This document shows, in pieces, positions 32,201-44,044 of a stretch of 64,000 bases of DNA. A program made the translations under genes and the position numbers. Every line of letters starts with the position of its first letter. Within the stretch, counting starts at the first letter, position 1. Source of the DNA: Prescottella defluvii (lineage in GTDB: Bacteria; Actinomycetota; Actinomycetes; Mycobacteriales; Mycobacteriaceae); the NCBI GenBank assembly GCA_029690005.1, contig CP121458.1, positions 2,604,001 to 2,668,000 on the forward strand, given 5' to 3'. The notes under the pieces were generated by a model. That model did not search any database. It saw only the letters and a list, made by a program, of their open reading frames with translations, and had not been told where the DNA came from.

Positions 32201-35200
32201 TCCGCCGTCTCGGCGCCGTCGCCGAGTGGACCATCGAGTCCGACACCGTCGCGAGCCACGACAAGACCGGCGCGCGCCTCGTCGTCGCCGACGCCGAGCA
32301 CGTCGACCTGACGGTGCCGCTGGCGCTCGGCAAGGCCGTCGAGATCCGGATCACCGTGCCCGCGACCGTCCGTGACGGCGGCGCCCCGGTCATCACCGAG
32401 GCCGACGCCCAGGCGTCGATGTCGGCCCTGCTCGGCGTCGCTGCCGGCCAGGAGCTTCCGGCGGTCAAGAACGGTGCCGCGCACATCAACCTGGCGTGGA
32501 CCCCCGACCTGATCGCCGACCATGCCGGTGTCACCGGCGTCGGCCTGCCCGCGACCGTGAGCACCAGCGGCAAGGCCGTGCCGGACGTCGTCGTCGGTGC
32601 CTGCTGGCCGGCCGTGTTCGCGGTGCTCGGCGCCGCGACCACCACCGAGGGCGTCCACGTCATCGAGGGCATGCTCGACCTGGTCCACCTCGACCACGCC
32701 GTCGAGCTGGTCGGCGAGCTGCCCACGGAGACAAGCATTCTCGTGGTCCGCGCCGAGGCCGGCGAGGTCGTCGACACCGACATGGGCCGCGTCGTCGAGG
32801 TGCGCGTCCAGCTGGGCGCGATGCTCGGCGAGGGCCTCGACGCCCCCGCCGTCGCGACGCTCACCGAGCGCTTCGCGATCCGCGGCCGCACCGGCAAGGG
32901 TGAGCTGGCCGACCCGGCCCGGGCCGGCGGCTCGCTGAGCGACGACGTCGCCGACACCCCGCGTCGCCGCCGCCGTGACCTGAAGATGGTCGCGCCGCGC
33001 GACATGGCCGCGTTCGCCCGCGTCTCCGGCGACCACAACCCGATCCACACCTCCGACGCCGCAGCACTGCTCGCCGGCCTCGGCAGCCCGATCGTCCACG
33101 GCATGTGGCTGTCGGCCGCGGCCCAGCAGGCCGTGATCGCGATCGATCCCGAGTCGAAGACCCCGGCCCGCCGACTGACCGCGTGGACCGCGCGCTTCCT
33201 CGGCATGGTCCGCCCCGGCGCCGAGATCGACGTCCGCGTCGACCGCATCGCCACCGATCGCGGTGACGAGATCGTCGAGGTCGGCTGCCGCGTCGACGGC
33301 GACCTGGTGATGGTCGCGACCGGCCGCACCGCCGCCCCGAAGACCGTCTACGCCTTCCCTGGCCAGGGCATCCAGCGTCCGGGCATGGGCCTCGACGCCC
33401 GCTCGCGCAGCAAGGCTGCCCGCGAGATCTGGGAGCGCGCCGACAAGCACACCCGCGAGGCGCTCGGCTTCTCGATCCTCGCGGTCGTCCGCGACAACCC
33501 GACGCTCGTCAAGGCGCGGGGCGTCGAGCACCGTCATCCCGACGGCGTGCTGCACCTGACGCAGTTCACCCAGGTCGCGATGGCGACCCTCGGTGTCGCG
33601 CAGGTCGCCGAGCTGCGTGAGTCCGGCGCCTACGTCGAGGGCTCCTTCCTGGCGGGCCACTCGGTCGGCGAGTACAACGCGCTCGCCGCGGTCGCCGGTG
33701 TGCTGCCGCTCGAGGCGCTGCTCGAGGTCGTGTTCCAGCGCGGCTCGGCGATGCACGAGCTGGTGCCCCGCGACGCCGCGGGCCGCAGCGACTACCGCAT
33801 GGCCGCGATCCGGCCGTCGCAGATCGGTGTCGCCGACGACGAGCTGCAGGGCTTCGTCAGCGAAATCGGAGGTCGTACTGGCGAGTTTCTTCAGATCGTG
33901 AACCTGAACCTCAAGGGTTCGCAGTACGCGATCGCCGGCACGGTCAAGGGTCTCGAGGCGCTCGAGCGTGAGATCGACATCCGCCGTGAGGCTTTCGGTG
34001 GCAAGCGCGCGTTCATCGTGGTGCCCGGCATCGACGTCCCGTTCCACTCGACGGTGCTGCGCGGCGGCGTCGACGACTTCCGCGCCAAGCTCGATGAGCT
34101 GCTGCCGCACGACATCGACCCGTCGGTGCTGATCGGCCGCTACATCCCGAACCTGGTCCCCAAGCTGTTCAACCTGGGCCGCGACTTCGTCCAGGAGATC
34201 GCCGACCTGGTGCCGTCGGAGCAGCTGCAGGCCGTCCTCGCCGACTTCGACAGCTGGAGCGAGCGCCCCGTCGCGCTGACCCGCGTGGTGCTCATCGAGC
34301 TGCTCGCGTGGCAGTTCGCGAGCCCCGTCCGCTGGATCGAGACGCAGGACCTGCTGTTCGCCGACGAGATCGACGGTGGCCTCGGTGTCGAGCGCTTCGT
34401 CGAGATCGGCCTGGGTGCCACGCCGACCGTCGCGAACCTCGCGTCGCAGACGATGAAGCTGCCCGAGCACGCGAACACCACGGTCGAGGTCCTCAACATC
34501 GAGCGTGAGGCGTCGGTCGTCTACAGCACCGACGTGGACCCCGCGCCGGTGGGGGACGACGAGCCGGTCGAGGCTTCGGCTCCGGCGGCAGCACCCGCTG
34601 CGGCCGCGCCCGCCCCGGTCGCTGCCCGGCCGCACCGGCGGGTGGCCCGCGCCCGGACGACATCGCGTTCAAGGCCGCCGACGCCACCAAGGTGCTCATC
34701 GCGCTGTGGACGAAGCTGCGTCCCGACCAGATCGGCCCCGCCGACACCATCGAGGCGCTGTGCGACGGCGTCTCCTCGCGTCGCAACCAGCTGCTCGTCG
34801 ACCTGGGCGCCGAGCTGTCCCTCGGTGCGATCGACGGTGCCGCCGACGCCGACATCGGCTCGCTGGCCGTCACGGTCGACCGTCTGGCCCGCACCTACAA
34901 GCCGTTCGGCCCGGTGCTGACCGACTCGATCAACGATCACCTGCGCAAGGTGTTCGGCCCGTCGGGCCGCCGCCCCGCCGCGATCGCGGACCGCGTCAAG
35001 AAGGTCTGGGAGCTCGGCGAAGGCTGGGCCCACCACGTGACCGCCGAGGTCGCGCTCGGCACCCGTGACGGCTCCAGCGTCCGCGGCGGTGCCATCGGCG
35101 GACTGCACGAGGGTGCGATCGCCGACGGTGCAGCCGTCGACGCCCTCGTCGACGCCGCGGTCCAGTCCGTCGCGTCGCGCCGAGGTGTCGCGGTGTCGAT

Positions 35201-38200
35201 GCCGTCCGCCGGTGGCGGTGCCGGTGGCACCGTCGACGCCGCCGCGCTCGGCGAGTTCACCGAGCACATCACCGGACGCAACGGCGTGCTCGCCTCCGCG
35301 GCCCGCCTGGTGCTCGAGCAGCTCGGCTTCAGCGAGTCCGCTGCCGCCGCAGTCGCATCCGAGGACACCGCGCTCGTCGACCTCGTGTCGGCCGAGCTGG
35401 GTTCCGACTGGCCGCGCCTGGTCGCCCCCGCGTTCGACGCCAAGAAGGCCGTCCTGATCGACGACCGCTGGGCCACCGCACGCGAGGACCTGGCCCGCGC
35501 CTGGACCGGCGAGACCGACCTGACCGTCGAGCGATTCGACGGTGCCGGCGCCGCCGTGGCCGCCCACGCACAGTGGTGGCAGCAGCGCGCGACCGAGGCC
35601 GGCCGCACCACGCTGGCCGAGCTCTACGGACGCATCGCGCAGGTCGCGGTCGCACCCGTCGACGAGACCGGCCAGTACACCGGTGAGATCGCCGTCGTCA
35701 CGGGCGCCAGCAAGGGCTCCATCGCCGCATCCGTGGCGGGCAAGCTGCTCGGCGGCGGCGCGACGGTCGTCGTGACCACGTCGCGTCTCGACAGCGAGCG
35801 TCTCGGCTTCTACCGCAAGCTCTACAGCGCGAACGCCCGCGCCGGTGCGGCCCTGTGGGTCGTCCCCGCGAACATGGCGTCGTACTCCGACGTAGACGCG
35901 CTCATCGACTGGGTCGGCACGGTGCAGACCGAGACCGCCGGTGGAGCGAAGAAGCTGATCAAGGAGGCGATGACTCCGACGATGCTGTTCCCGTTCGCCG
36001 CGCCGCGCGTGGCCGGCGAGCTCTCCGACGCCGGCGCCCGCGCCGAGATGGAGATGCGGGTGCTGCTGTGGTCGGTGGAGCGCCTGATCGGTGGCCTGTC
36101 GAAGATCGGCTACGACAGTGACGTCGACACCCACCTGCACGTCGTGCTGCCCGGTTCCCCGAACCGCGGTCTGTTCGGCGGCGACGGTGCCTACGGCGAG
36201 TCCAAGGCGGCGCTCGACGCGATCGTCGGCCGCTGGTCGGCCGAGCGCACGTGGGCCGAGCGGGTCACCCTCGTCCACGCGCTGATCGGTTGGGTGCGCG
36301 GCACCGGCCTGATGGGCGGCAACGACCCGATGGTCGAGGCCGTCGAGGCCAAGGGCGTGCGCACCTGGTCCACCGACGAGATGGCCACCGAGCTGCTGCT
36401 CTCGTGCACCGTCGACGCCAAGCGCGCCGCCGCGGACGCGCCGCGCGTGGTGGATCTCACCGGCGGACTCGCCGAGGTCGACCTCGACCTTCCGGCGCTC
36501 GCGAAGGAGGCGGCAGAGGCCGCCGAGAACACCGGCAAGACCGCGGACGAGGCGGCGAAGGACGCGAATTCCATTGCGGCCCTGCCTGCTCCGCCGCGAA
36601 TCGTCGACGCGCTCGACGCGCCGGCGTGGCCCGAACTGGACGTCGATCCCGCCGACCTGGTCGTGATCGTCGGCGCCGGCGAGCTCGGACCGTACGGCTC
36701 TGCGCGCACCCGCTTCGAGATGGAGGTCGACGAGCAGCTGTCGGCGGCCGGCGTGCTCGAGCTCGCGTGGAACACCGGACTGGTGGCGTGGGAGAACGAT
36801 CCCAAGCCGGGCTGGTACGACGCCGAGACCGGTGACCTGGTGCCGGAGGAGGAGATCGCCGACCGCTACCACGACACCGTCGTCGAGCGCTGCGGCATCC
36901 GCACCTACGGCGACGAGGGCGCGATGGTCGACAACACGGCGCCGCTGCTGACGTCGGTGTTCATCGACAAGGACCTGTCCTTCGTCGTCGGCTCCGAGGC
37001 CGAGGCCCGCGCCTTCGTCGACTCCGATCCGGAGAACACGGTTGCCGCGGTCGACCCGGAGAGCGGCGACTGGACAGTCACCCGCAAGGCCGGCACCGAG
37101 ATCCGCGTGCCGCGCAAGGTGAAGCTGACCCGCACGGTCGGCGGCCAGATCCCGACGGGATTCGACGTCACCAAGTGGGGCATCCCCGCCGACATGGCCG
37201 GATCGGTCGACCGCGTGGGCCTGTGGAACATCGTCACCACCGTCGACGCGTTCCTGACCGGCGGCTTCACCCCGTCCGAGCTGCTGCGCTGGGTGCACCC
37301 GGCGTTCGTCGCCAACACGCAGGGCACCGGCATGGGCGGCATGACGTCGATGCGCTCGCTGTACATCGACACGCTGCTCGGCGAGTCCCGCGCGAACGAC
37401 ATCCTGCAGGAGGCCCTGCCGAACGTCATCGCCGCGCACGTCGTGCAGTCGTACGTCGGTGGCTACGGCGCGATGGTGCACCCGGTCGCGGCGTGCGCCA
37501 CGGCCGCGGTCTCCGTCGAGGAGGGCGTCGACAAGATCAAGCTCGGCAAGGCCAAGCTGGTCGTCGCCGGCGGCTTCGACGATCTCGGTATCGAGGGCAT
37601 CGTCGGCTTCGGTGACATGTCGGCGACCGCGAAGTCGGACGAGATGTCCGCCAAGGGCATCGACGACAAGCGCTTCTCGCGGGCCAACGACCGTCGTCGC
37701 GGCGGCTTCGTCGAGTCGGCCGGTGGCGGCACGATCCTGCTGGCGCGCGGCGACCTGGCTCTCGAGATGGGCCTGCCGGTCCTCGGTGTGGTCGCGTGGG
37801 CGGGTTCGTTCGCCGACGGCGTGCACACCTCGATCCCGGCTCCCGGGATCGGTGCCCTCGGCGCCGGTCGCGGGGACAGGACTCGCAGCTCGCGCTGTCG
37901 CTCAACGCGCTCGGAATCACCGCCGACGACATCTCGGTGGTCTCCAAGCACGACACCTCGACCGCGGCGAACGATCCGAACGAGGCCGAACTGCACGAGC
38001 GTCTGGCCGCGTCCCTCGGCCGCACCGACGGCGCCCCGCTGTTCGTGATCTCGCAGAAGTCGCTCACCGGTCACGCCAAGGGTGGCGCGGCGGCGTTCCA
38101 GCTGATCGGCCTGTGCCAGGTCCTCAGCCAGGGCGTCATCCCGCCGAACCGCAGCCTCGACTGCGTCGACGACAAGATGGCCGAGTTCTCGCACCTCGTG

Positions 38201-38575
38201 TGGCCGCGGACGCCGCTGCGCTTCGGCGAGCAGCTCCCGCTCAAGGCCGGCCTGCTGACCAGCCTCGGCTTCGGTCACGTGTCGGGTCTGATCGCGATCG
38301 TGCACCCGCAGGCGTTCGTCGAGTCGATCCCGGCGGACCAGCGCGAGGGCTACCTGGCGCAGGCGCAGCAGCGCACCGTCGACGGTCAGCGTCGACTGGC
38401 CGCGGCGATGTGCGGTGGCGACAGCCTCTACGAGCGTCCGGCCGACCGCCGCTTCGGTGGCGACTCGGTCCCGGCCAAGGCTGCCCGTCAGCTCGAGGCG
38501 GACATGCTGCTCACCGAGGACGCGCGTCTGGGCGCCGACGACGTGTACCGCACCGGAAAGCCGGGGTGCCAGTAA
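29268..38575 (+). CDS. fas: Type I fatty acid synthase (4 frame breaks)
   Basis: Multifunctional enzyme making long-chain acyl-CoAs for membrane lipids and mycolic acids. Repaired length is about 3,103 residues. Domain order: acetyltransferase (TIGHSQG, Ser near 165); FMN enoyl reductase (LLAGMTPTTVDPKIVAAAAN, GGRAGGHHSWEDL); MaoC-like dehydratase (ARVSGDHNPIHTSDAAAL); malonyl/palmitoyl transferase (LAGHSVGEYNAL, Ser near 1465); ACP (DGVSSRRNQLLVDLGAEL, Ser near 1835) after an Ala/Pro linker; ketoreductase (VVTGASKGSIAAS); ketosynthase (HPVAACATAAVS, Cys near 2743, and SLTGHAKGG). Breaks near 31302, 31863, 34640 and 37876 are each one lost base in a G or C run. The GTG start follows GGAGAGG. 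The stop overlaps the acpS start. Confidence 0.97.
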
Positions 38576-38988
38576 TGGCAGTACTCGGAATCGGCTTCGA
38601 CGTCGTCACGATCTCGGAGTTCGCGGAGCAGATGAAGCGTCCGGGCACCGCCATGCTGTCGAGCTTCCGGCCCGCCGAGCGTCGGTACTGCGAGTCCCGC
38701 AGTACCGACCCGGCACGGCACTACGCGGTCCGCTGGGCCGCGAAGGAAGCAGTGATCAAGGCGTGGGCGGCCTCGCGGTTCGCCCGCCCGCCGGCCGTCG
38801 GCGATAACGCCTACGTGCTGGTCGAGGTGGTCAACGACGCGTGGGGGCGGCCCACCATCAAGCTGCACGGCGAGGCCGCCGAGTTCCTGCCGAGCGCGAA
38901 GATCCACCTGTCGCTGACCCACGACGGGGACGTCGCGGGCGCGATGGTGGTCATCGAAGAACCTGACCCGATCCAGCCCATCGGCTGA
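38575..38988 (+). CDS. acpS: Holo-ACP synthase for FAS-I
   Basis: 137 residues, intact. Transfers phosphopantetheine from CoA to the ACP domain of FAS-I. The Mg-binding GIGFDVVTISEF and the RWAAKEAVIKAWAASRF motif are complete, and LSLTHDGDVAGAMVV is the C-terminal strand pair. The start codon overlaps the fas stop by one base (TAATG), so translation is coupled and stoichiometry with FAS-I is likely. A terminator follows directly. Confidence 0.95.
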   Translation: MAVLGIGFDVVTISEFAEQMKRPGTAMLSSFRPAERRYCESRSTDPARHYAVRWAAKEAVIKAWAASRFARPPAVGDNAYVLVEVVNDAWGRPTIKLHGEAAEFLPSAKIHLSLTHDGDVAGAMVVIEEPDPIQPIG

Positions 38989-39004
38989 TCGAGCGCGGAA
39001 AAAC

Positions 39005-39048
39005 ACGAGGCCGGTCGACGGACACAATCCGTCGGCCGGCCTCGTTTC
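39005..39048 (+). terminator. Terminator of fas-acpS
   Basis: 18-bp stem (39005-39022 with 39028-39045) with one G-T type mismatch and a 5-base loop, followed by TTTCC. It starts 17 bases after the acpS stop. Confidence 0.85.
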
Positions 39049-39208
39049 CGTTCTCCGGGTGGTTCCGCTCATCCTGCCGAACCCGTCGTGACCGACCCCG
39101 AACCGGCGTAGAACAGTGGGTGGGACTGCTCTGCGTCGCCAGAAGCCGCCCCGTAGGCGTTCGAAGACCGTTCGAAATCTGCTGGACGACGACGGAAGGG
39201 GACGTGAC

Positions 39209-39808
39209 ATGCGTGATTCGACACCGAGGAGCCGAACCGGTGGCCCGATCGGCGCGATGAGAGCCGCGAGCGCGCTGGCCTTCGGCGCGGTGTTGTTGGC
39301 GGCAGCGGTGGGGTGTGGTTCGTCGAACGACAACTCGTCGGGCACGTCGACACCGTCGACCACGATGTCGGGAACGGCCGCGCTGTCCGGCGACTCGAAG
39401 GCCGCCGGCGACGTGTTCGTCGCCTTCTTCGCGGGTGGCACCCCAGGCGACCAGAAGATCGCACTCGTCCAGAACGGCCAGGCGTTCGCCGACGTCATCA
39501 ACGCGGAGGCAGCGTCGCCCATCGCGCAGGGCACGACCGCGACCGTCACGAAGGTCGACCTCGACGCGCCCGGCCACGCCACCATCTACTACACCCTGTC
39601 GATGAACGGGCAGCCGGTCCTCGCCGACCAGATGGGGGAGGCGGTCTACGAGGACGGTCACTGGAAGGTGGCGCAGGCGACGTTCTGCGACCTGCTGACC
39701 CTCCAGGGGAACCCGCCGCCGGTGTGCGGACAGCCGGGACAGCCCGGACAGCCCGCGCAGCCAGGGCAACCCGCACAGCCCACGACCTCGCCGGCCGCCC
39801 CGAGCTGA
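39209..39808 (+). CDS. Lipoprotein with MTB12-like C-terminal domain
   Basis: 199 residues, intact. An N-terminal hydrophobic stretch ends in the lipobox AVGCGSS, so it is probably lipid-anchored outside the cell. After a Ser/Thr linker comes a domain like that of the low-molecular-weight antigen MTB12: DQKIALVQNGQAFADVINAE, then TTATVTKVDLD, GHATIYYTLSMNG and DGHWKVAQATFCDLLTL. The tail is a Gln-Pro-Gly/Ala repeat with six or more QPG/QPA units. The ATG at 39209 has GAAGGGGA upstream. It starts the accessory block between acpS and the M20 peptidase, seven bases before the MFS gene, so both are likely co-transcribed. Confidence 0.8.
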   Translation: MRDSTPRSRTGGPIGAMRAASALAFGAVLLAAAVGCGSSNDNSSGTSTPSTTMSGTAALSGDSKAAGDVFVAFFAGGTPGDQKIALVQNGQAFADVINAEAASPIAQGTTATVTKVDLDAPGHATIYYTLSMNGQPVLADQMGEAVYEDGHWKVAQATFCDLLTLQGNPPPVCGQPGQPGQPAQPGQPAQPTTSPAAPS

Positions 39809-39815
39809 GTTCGCG

Positions 39816-41411
39816 ATGAGGCCCGGCGTCACCGCACGGTCGGGCACGGCGTCGGGACAGCGCGCCGCGCTCGCCACCGTGTGCGCTGTGCTCTTCTTGA
39901 CGTTCCTCGACACCACGATCGTCAGCGTCACCCTCGGTAGCGTGCAGTCCGACCTGCACGCCGGTGTGGTGTCGCTGCAGTGGGTGGTCAACGCGTACAC
40001 GCTGGTGTTCGCGAGCCTGATGCTCACGGCCGGCTCCCTCGGCGACCGGTGGGGGCGCAAACGCGTCATGGTCGCCGGCATTGCGATCTTCTGCCTCGGC
40101 TCGGTGATCTCCGCGGCCGCCTCGACGGTGGCCCTGCTGATCGTGGGCCGGGCGGTGATGGGCGTCGGGGCGGCGGCGTCCGAGCCGGGAACCCTTTCGG
40201 TGATCCGGCACGTCTTCCCGGCCGGAGCGAGCGGGCGCGGGCTCTCGGCGTCTGGGCCGGGTGTCGGGGCTCGCACTGGCGCTGGGCCCGGTGGTCGGCG
40301 GAATCCTGGTCGGCACCTACGACTGGCGCGCGGTGTTCTGGTTCAACCTGGTGCTCGGTGTAGCGCTGCTGATCGCGGCCGTGCGCTTCGTCCCGGAGAG
40401 CGCCGACCCGCAGCCCGGCCCGCTCGACCTAGCCGGCTTCGTGCTGGGTTCGATGTTCCTGGGATGCGTGATCTATGCGGGGATCTCCGGCGAGAACGTC
40501 GGCTACGACGCACCGTCGGTCGTGACGCTCTTCGTCGTCGGTGCGGTGGCACTCGTCGCCTTCATCGTCGTGGAGTTGCGGGTGCGCAACCCGATGCTCG
40601 ACTTCCGCTACCTGCGCCCGCCCATGGTGCGCAGCGCGCTGATCGTGGCGTTCGCGGTGTACTTCGGGGTGTTCTCGATCTTCTTCTTCACGGCCCTGTA
40701 CCTCGAGGAGGTGTACGGGTACTCGGGACTGCACGCCGCCGCGATGTTCACCCCGATGGCCGTGGCGATCGTGGTGGGCTCGGTGCTGTGCGGATCGTGG
40801 GTGGCGCGCAGTTCGGCCGCCGTGCCGATGTTCGTCGGCTGCGTGATCGGGGCGATCGGCATCCTCCTCACCCGTGCGGCCCTCAGCGGGGAGCCGTCCT
40901 TCCTGCCGCTCACGACGGCGCTCGCGGTGGCGGGCGTCGGGTTCGGGGTCGCGGTGGTGCCGCTGACGTCGGCCGTCCTGTCCGGCGTCCCGGCCGCGCA
41001 CTCGGGCATGGCGGCGGCGGCCACCAACACGATGCGCCAGATCGGTGCCGTCGTCGGAGTTGCGGCCCTGGGATCACTCGTCAACTCGCACATGACATCC
41101 GACCTCACCGGCCGCCTCAACGACCTGGACATCCCGGCGAACTTCCAGGCCATCGTCATCAACGCCATCAAGACCGGTGCGGTGCCGGCGGGCGGTGACC
41201 AGCAGGCGTCGTCGGCCTACGGCCGATCGTCGACCAGGTCATCGACGCCACCTACAAGGCGTTCCACGCCGGCCTGGACACCGCGCTGCTCGTCTCCGCG
41301 ATCATGATCTTCGTGGCCGCGGGGATCACCGCGGTGGCGGCGGTGCGTACCCGCGGCACCGTCCACGGCGGCTACGACGACGTCGCGGAGGTGCCGGCCC
41401 GTCGCCGCTGA
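39816..41411 (+). CDS. MFS drug exporter, DHA2 (EmrB/QacA) type (3 frame breaks)
   Basis: About 532 residues and 14 predicted membrane helices, a proton-driven exporter. Motif C/D1 region FLTFLDTTIVSVTLGSVQSD, motif A SLGDRWGRKRVMVAG, later ALGPVVGGILVGTYDWRAVF, all typical of the EmrB/QacA group. Single-base losses near 40230, 40262 and 41222 were bridged; the last exposes the final helix (LLVSAIMIFVAAGITAVAAV). It converges with a TetR-type gene 38 bases away. Substrates cannot be predicted. Confidence 0.88.
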
Positions 41412-41449
41412 CCCGCTGTCTGGCTGGGGATGTCAGGGCCGAATCGGCT

Positions 41450-42138
41450 TCACTTCGAACGGGATTCCTTCTCCGCCACGAGGAGGTAGGCGACCATCAG
41501 CCGCTTCAGTTCGGTGACCGCGTCGGCGTGACTCTGGCCGTCCTGGACCGAGAAGTTGAGCATCGAGTACACGACGTGGACGAGGACCTCGGCCATCATC
41601 TTGCGACGTTCGCGCGGCGTGTGCGGGGTGAGCGGCGCGAGCATCCGGGAGACCTGCTCCGCGAATTCCTTCTCGTGGATCACTCCGGTCGCGCGGGTGG
41701 ACGGCGTCGAGCTGCATCGCCAGCCACACCTCGCGCCGGGACGGATCCGACGTCCACAGCCCGGCCATGTGGTCGACGAACTTGTTGAGGAATCGCAGCC
41801 AGTCCAGCGACGGCACTTCGCCGTCGAAGGCCTCGAGTTCCTGCTGCACGCCGACCAGATCCTGGCGGTTGAGCTCGCATACGATCACGTACTTGTTCGC
41901 GAAGAACTGGTACAGGGTCCCGATCGGGACGTCGGCGCGCGCCGCGACCTCCTCGCACGTGAACGATTCGAACCCGACGTCAACCAAGAGATCGCGGGAC
42001 GCGGCCAGAAGTGCGTCGAACTTACGACGGCTTCGTTCCTGTGTCGGGCGCCGCCGGGGATCAGCTCCTGGGGGTCGCTATCGACCTCCAGCGCGGGTCC
42101 GCCCTGCGGGGCAGACGGCGGCTGGTAGTGGACTCCAC
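41450..42138 (-). CDS. TetR-family regulator (about 3 frame breaks)
   Basis: About 230 residues. The N-terminal DNA-binding domain reads RSRRKFDALLAASRDLLVDV, then TCEEVAARADVPIGTLYQFF, a standard TetR HTH; the ligand domain ends LVAEKESRSK. Single-base losses near 42107 and 42035 join the proposed GTG start (MESTTSRRLPP) to the HTH; a further break near 41695 joins the middle (WLAMQLDA) to VIHEKEFAEQVSRML. Start is tentative. It follows the ABC permease by 69 bases on the same strand and converges with the MFS exporter, so it may regulate either. Confidence 0.75.
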
Positions 42139-42207
42139 GAGCACAGGTTATCGGTCTTTTGCGCTGGATTCGACGAAGTTCCAGTTCTGGTGTTTCCCGC
42201 GGTACCG

Positions 42208-42994
42208 CTAACGCGAGGTCCGGCGGCGATAAAGCGTGGTGGCGGCGGCGAAGCCCACGACCGTGAACGCGGCGAACCATCCGACGGCCCACCAGGCGCT
42301 GTCGCCGATGGGCGTGCCCGTGAGCAGTCCGCGCACGGTCTCGATGATCGGTGTGATGGGCTGGTTGGCGGCGAACCAGTGCAGCCATGTCGGCATCGTG
42401 TCGGTGGGCACGAACGCGCTGCTCACATACGGCAGGAACAGGATTGCGAAGGTGAAGCCCCCGGCGGCCTCGGGATTGGCGGCCAGCAGTCCCAGGGCGG
42501 TGGACACGTACGACAACGCGAGGACGAACAGTGCGACGAGCGCGATCGTGCCGAGCCAACGCAGGGGGTCCGTCGTGGGCCGGAACCCCATGAGGAGAAG
42601 CGACCCCGACGACGACGGCGGTCGTGATCAGGTTCCGCACCACACTCGCCAGGACATGACCGTTGACGACCGCCGACGGGGCGATCGGCAGCGTGCGGAA
42701 CCGGTCGATGATGCCGTCGGTCATGTCGGTCGACACGCTCACCGCGGTGGTCGACGACCCGAACGCGGCACAGAGCAGCACGATGCCCGGCACGACGTAG
42801 TCGATGTACGCGCTGCCCGTGTCGATCGCGCCACCGAAGACGTATACGAACAGCAGCATCAGCATGATCGGAAGCGCGAGCGCCATCGGCATCGTGTCGG
42901 GACTGCGGGTGACGTGGACGAGGTTGCGGCGCAGCATCGCCCACGAATCGGCGAGCGCGGTGTACCCGTAGCGCGGTTCGGTCGCGGTGGTCAT
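42208..42994 (-). CDS. ABC-2 type permease, DrrB-like (1 frame break)
   Basis: About 261 residues, six membrane helices. LRRNLVHVTRSPDTMPMALA, then MLLFVYVFGGAI, DYVVPGIVLLCAAFGSSTTA and the MTDGIIDRFRTLPIAPSAVV signature place it with daunorubicin-type exporters. An extra base near 42597 interrupts the fourth helix; removing it gives VGSLLLMGFRPT. Its ATG overlaps the ATPase stop (TGATG-type overlap), so the two form a complex and are translated together. Confidence 0.88.
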
Positions 42995-43942
42995 CGGACT
43001 TCCTCCTCGAGTGCAGCGCCGGTGAGCGCGAAGAACACGTCGTCGAGATCAGGGGTGTGCAGGGTGAAGCTCTCGACGGACAGCTCCGGGTCGTCGAGCG
43101 CGTCGAGCAGTTCCTTGAGCGATCGGATGGTGCCGTCGGTCGGGATCGTCAGCGTCGACGTGTCGAGGTCGACTCCGGCGTCGGGCCGCGCGGCGCTCGC
43201 CCGGGCCGCCTGCGCGGCGTCGTGGAGTCTCGCCTCGATGTGGCCGCCGGGGACGAGTCGTTTCAGTTCGTCGGCGGTCCCCTCGGCGACGATCCGGCCG
43301 CCGTCGAGCACGGCGATCCGGTCGGCGAGCTCGTCCGCCTCGTCGAGGTACTGCGTCGTGAGCACGATCGTGGTGCCCTCGCGCACCAGTTCCCGGACCA
43401 ACTCCCACATGTCCGGCGGCTGCGCGGGTCGAGTCCCGTCGTCGGTTCGTCGAGGAACAGCACCTTGGGCCGTGCCACCAGGCTCATCGCGAGATCGAGG
43501 CGTCGACGCATGCCGCCGGAGTAGGTGTCGGCGCGGCGGCCGGCGGCGTCGACGAGATCGAACATGCGCAGGAGTTCGTCCGCACGGAGCCGGGCCTCAC
43601 GGCGGCCGAGATGGTGCAGTTCGCCCATCAGCGCGAGGTTTTCGCGTCCGGTCAGCAGCTTGTCGACCGACGCGTACTGGCCGGTGACGCTGATGTCGGC
43701 GCGGACCGCTCGGGCGTCCGACGGCAGGGGGTGGCCGGCGACCTCGACCTGGCCGGCGTCGAACGGCAGCAGCGTCGACAGCGCGCGGACGGTGGTGGTC
43801 TTGCCGGCCCCGTTGGCGCCGAGCAGGGCGAACACGGTCCCTGCGGGCACGTGCAGATCCACCCGTCGAGCACTGTTCGGTCGCCGAAGGTCTTGCGCAG
43901 GCCGGTCACGGAGACGGCGTGTTCGGGCTGTGGTCGGTCCAT
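42991..43942 (-). CDS. ABC transporter ATPase, DrrA-like (2 frame breaks)
   Basis: About 317 residues. [16 protein letters not shown] opens the domain; Walker [12 protein letters not shown], signature [19 protein letters not shown], Walker [17 protein letters not shown] and [14 protein letters not shown] with the H/Q region follow. The C-terminal extension ([13 protein letters not shown]) is the DrrA-type CREEM-like tail. Single-base losses near 43862 and 43430. The ATG at 43942 follows GAGGAGAGG. A palindrome in the divergent region to the neighbouring TetR gene is probably its operator. Confidence 0.9.
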
Positions 43943-43977
43943 CGACCTCTCCTCTCGAAACTGTGTATGTCATAAAC

Positions 43978-44000
43978 AACTGTGTAGACCTTACGCAGTT
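43978..44000. promoter_or_regulatory. Palindromic operator between ABC exporter and tetR
   Basis: AACTGTGTA-GACCT-TACGCAGTT, 9-bp arms with one mismatch. The arm AACTGTGTA occurs once more at 43959-43967. It sits in the 102-base divergent region, the expected position for TetR autoregulation and control of the drrAB-like genes. Confidence 0.6.
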
Positions 44001-44044
44001 TTAGGATTGGCGCGATCGTTCGACCCGAGTGGCAGGCAGGAGCG

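Noticed and set aside
31801..37826. Open frames of 944 and 1,101 codons opposite fas
   Set aside because: They mirror FAS-I coding sequence and show no domain motifs.
39730..39790. Short tandem repeat of CAGCCCGGA-like units
   Set aside because: Encodes the QPG/QPA tail of the lipoprotein; too short and degenerate for a CRISPR or satellite.
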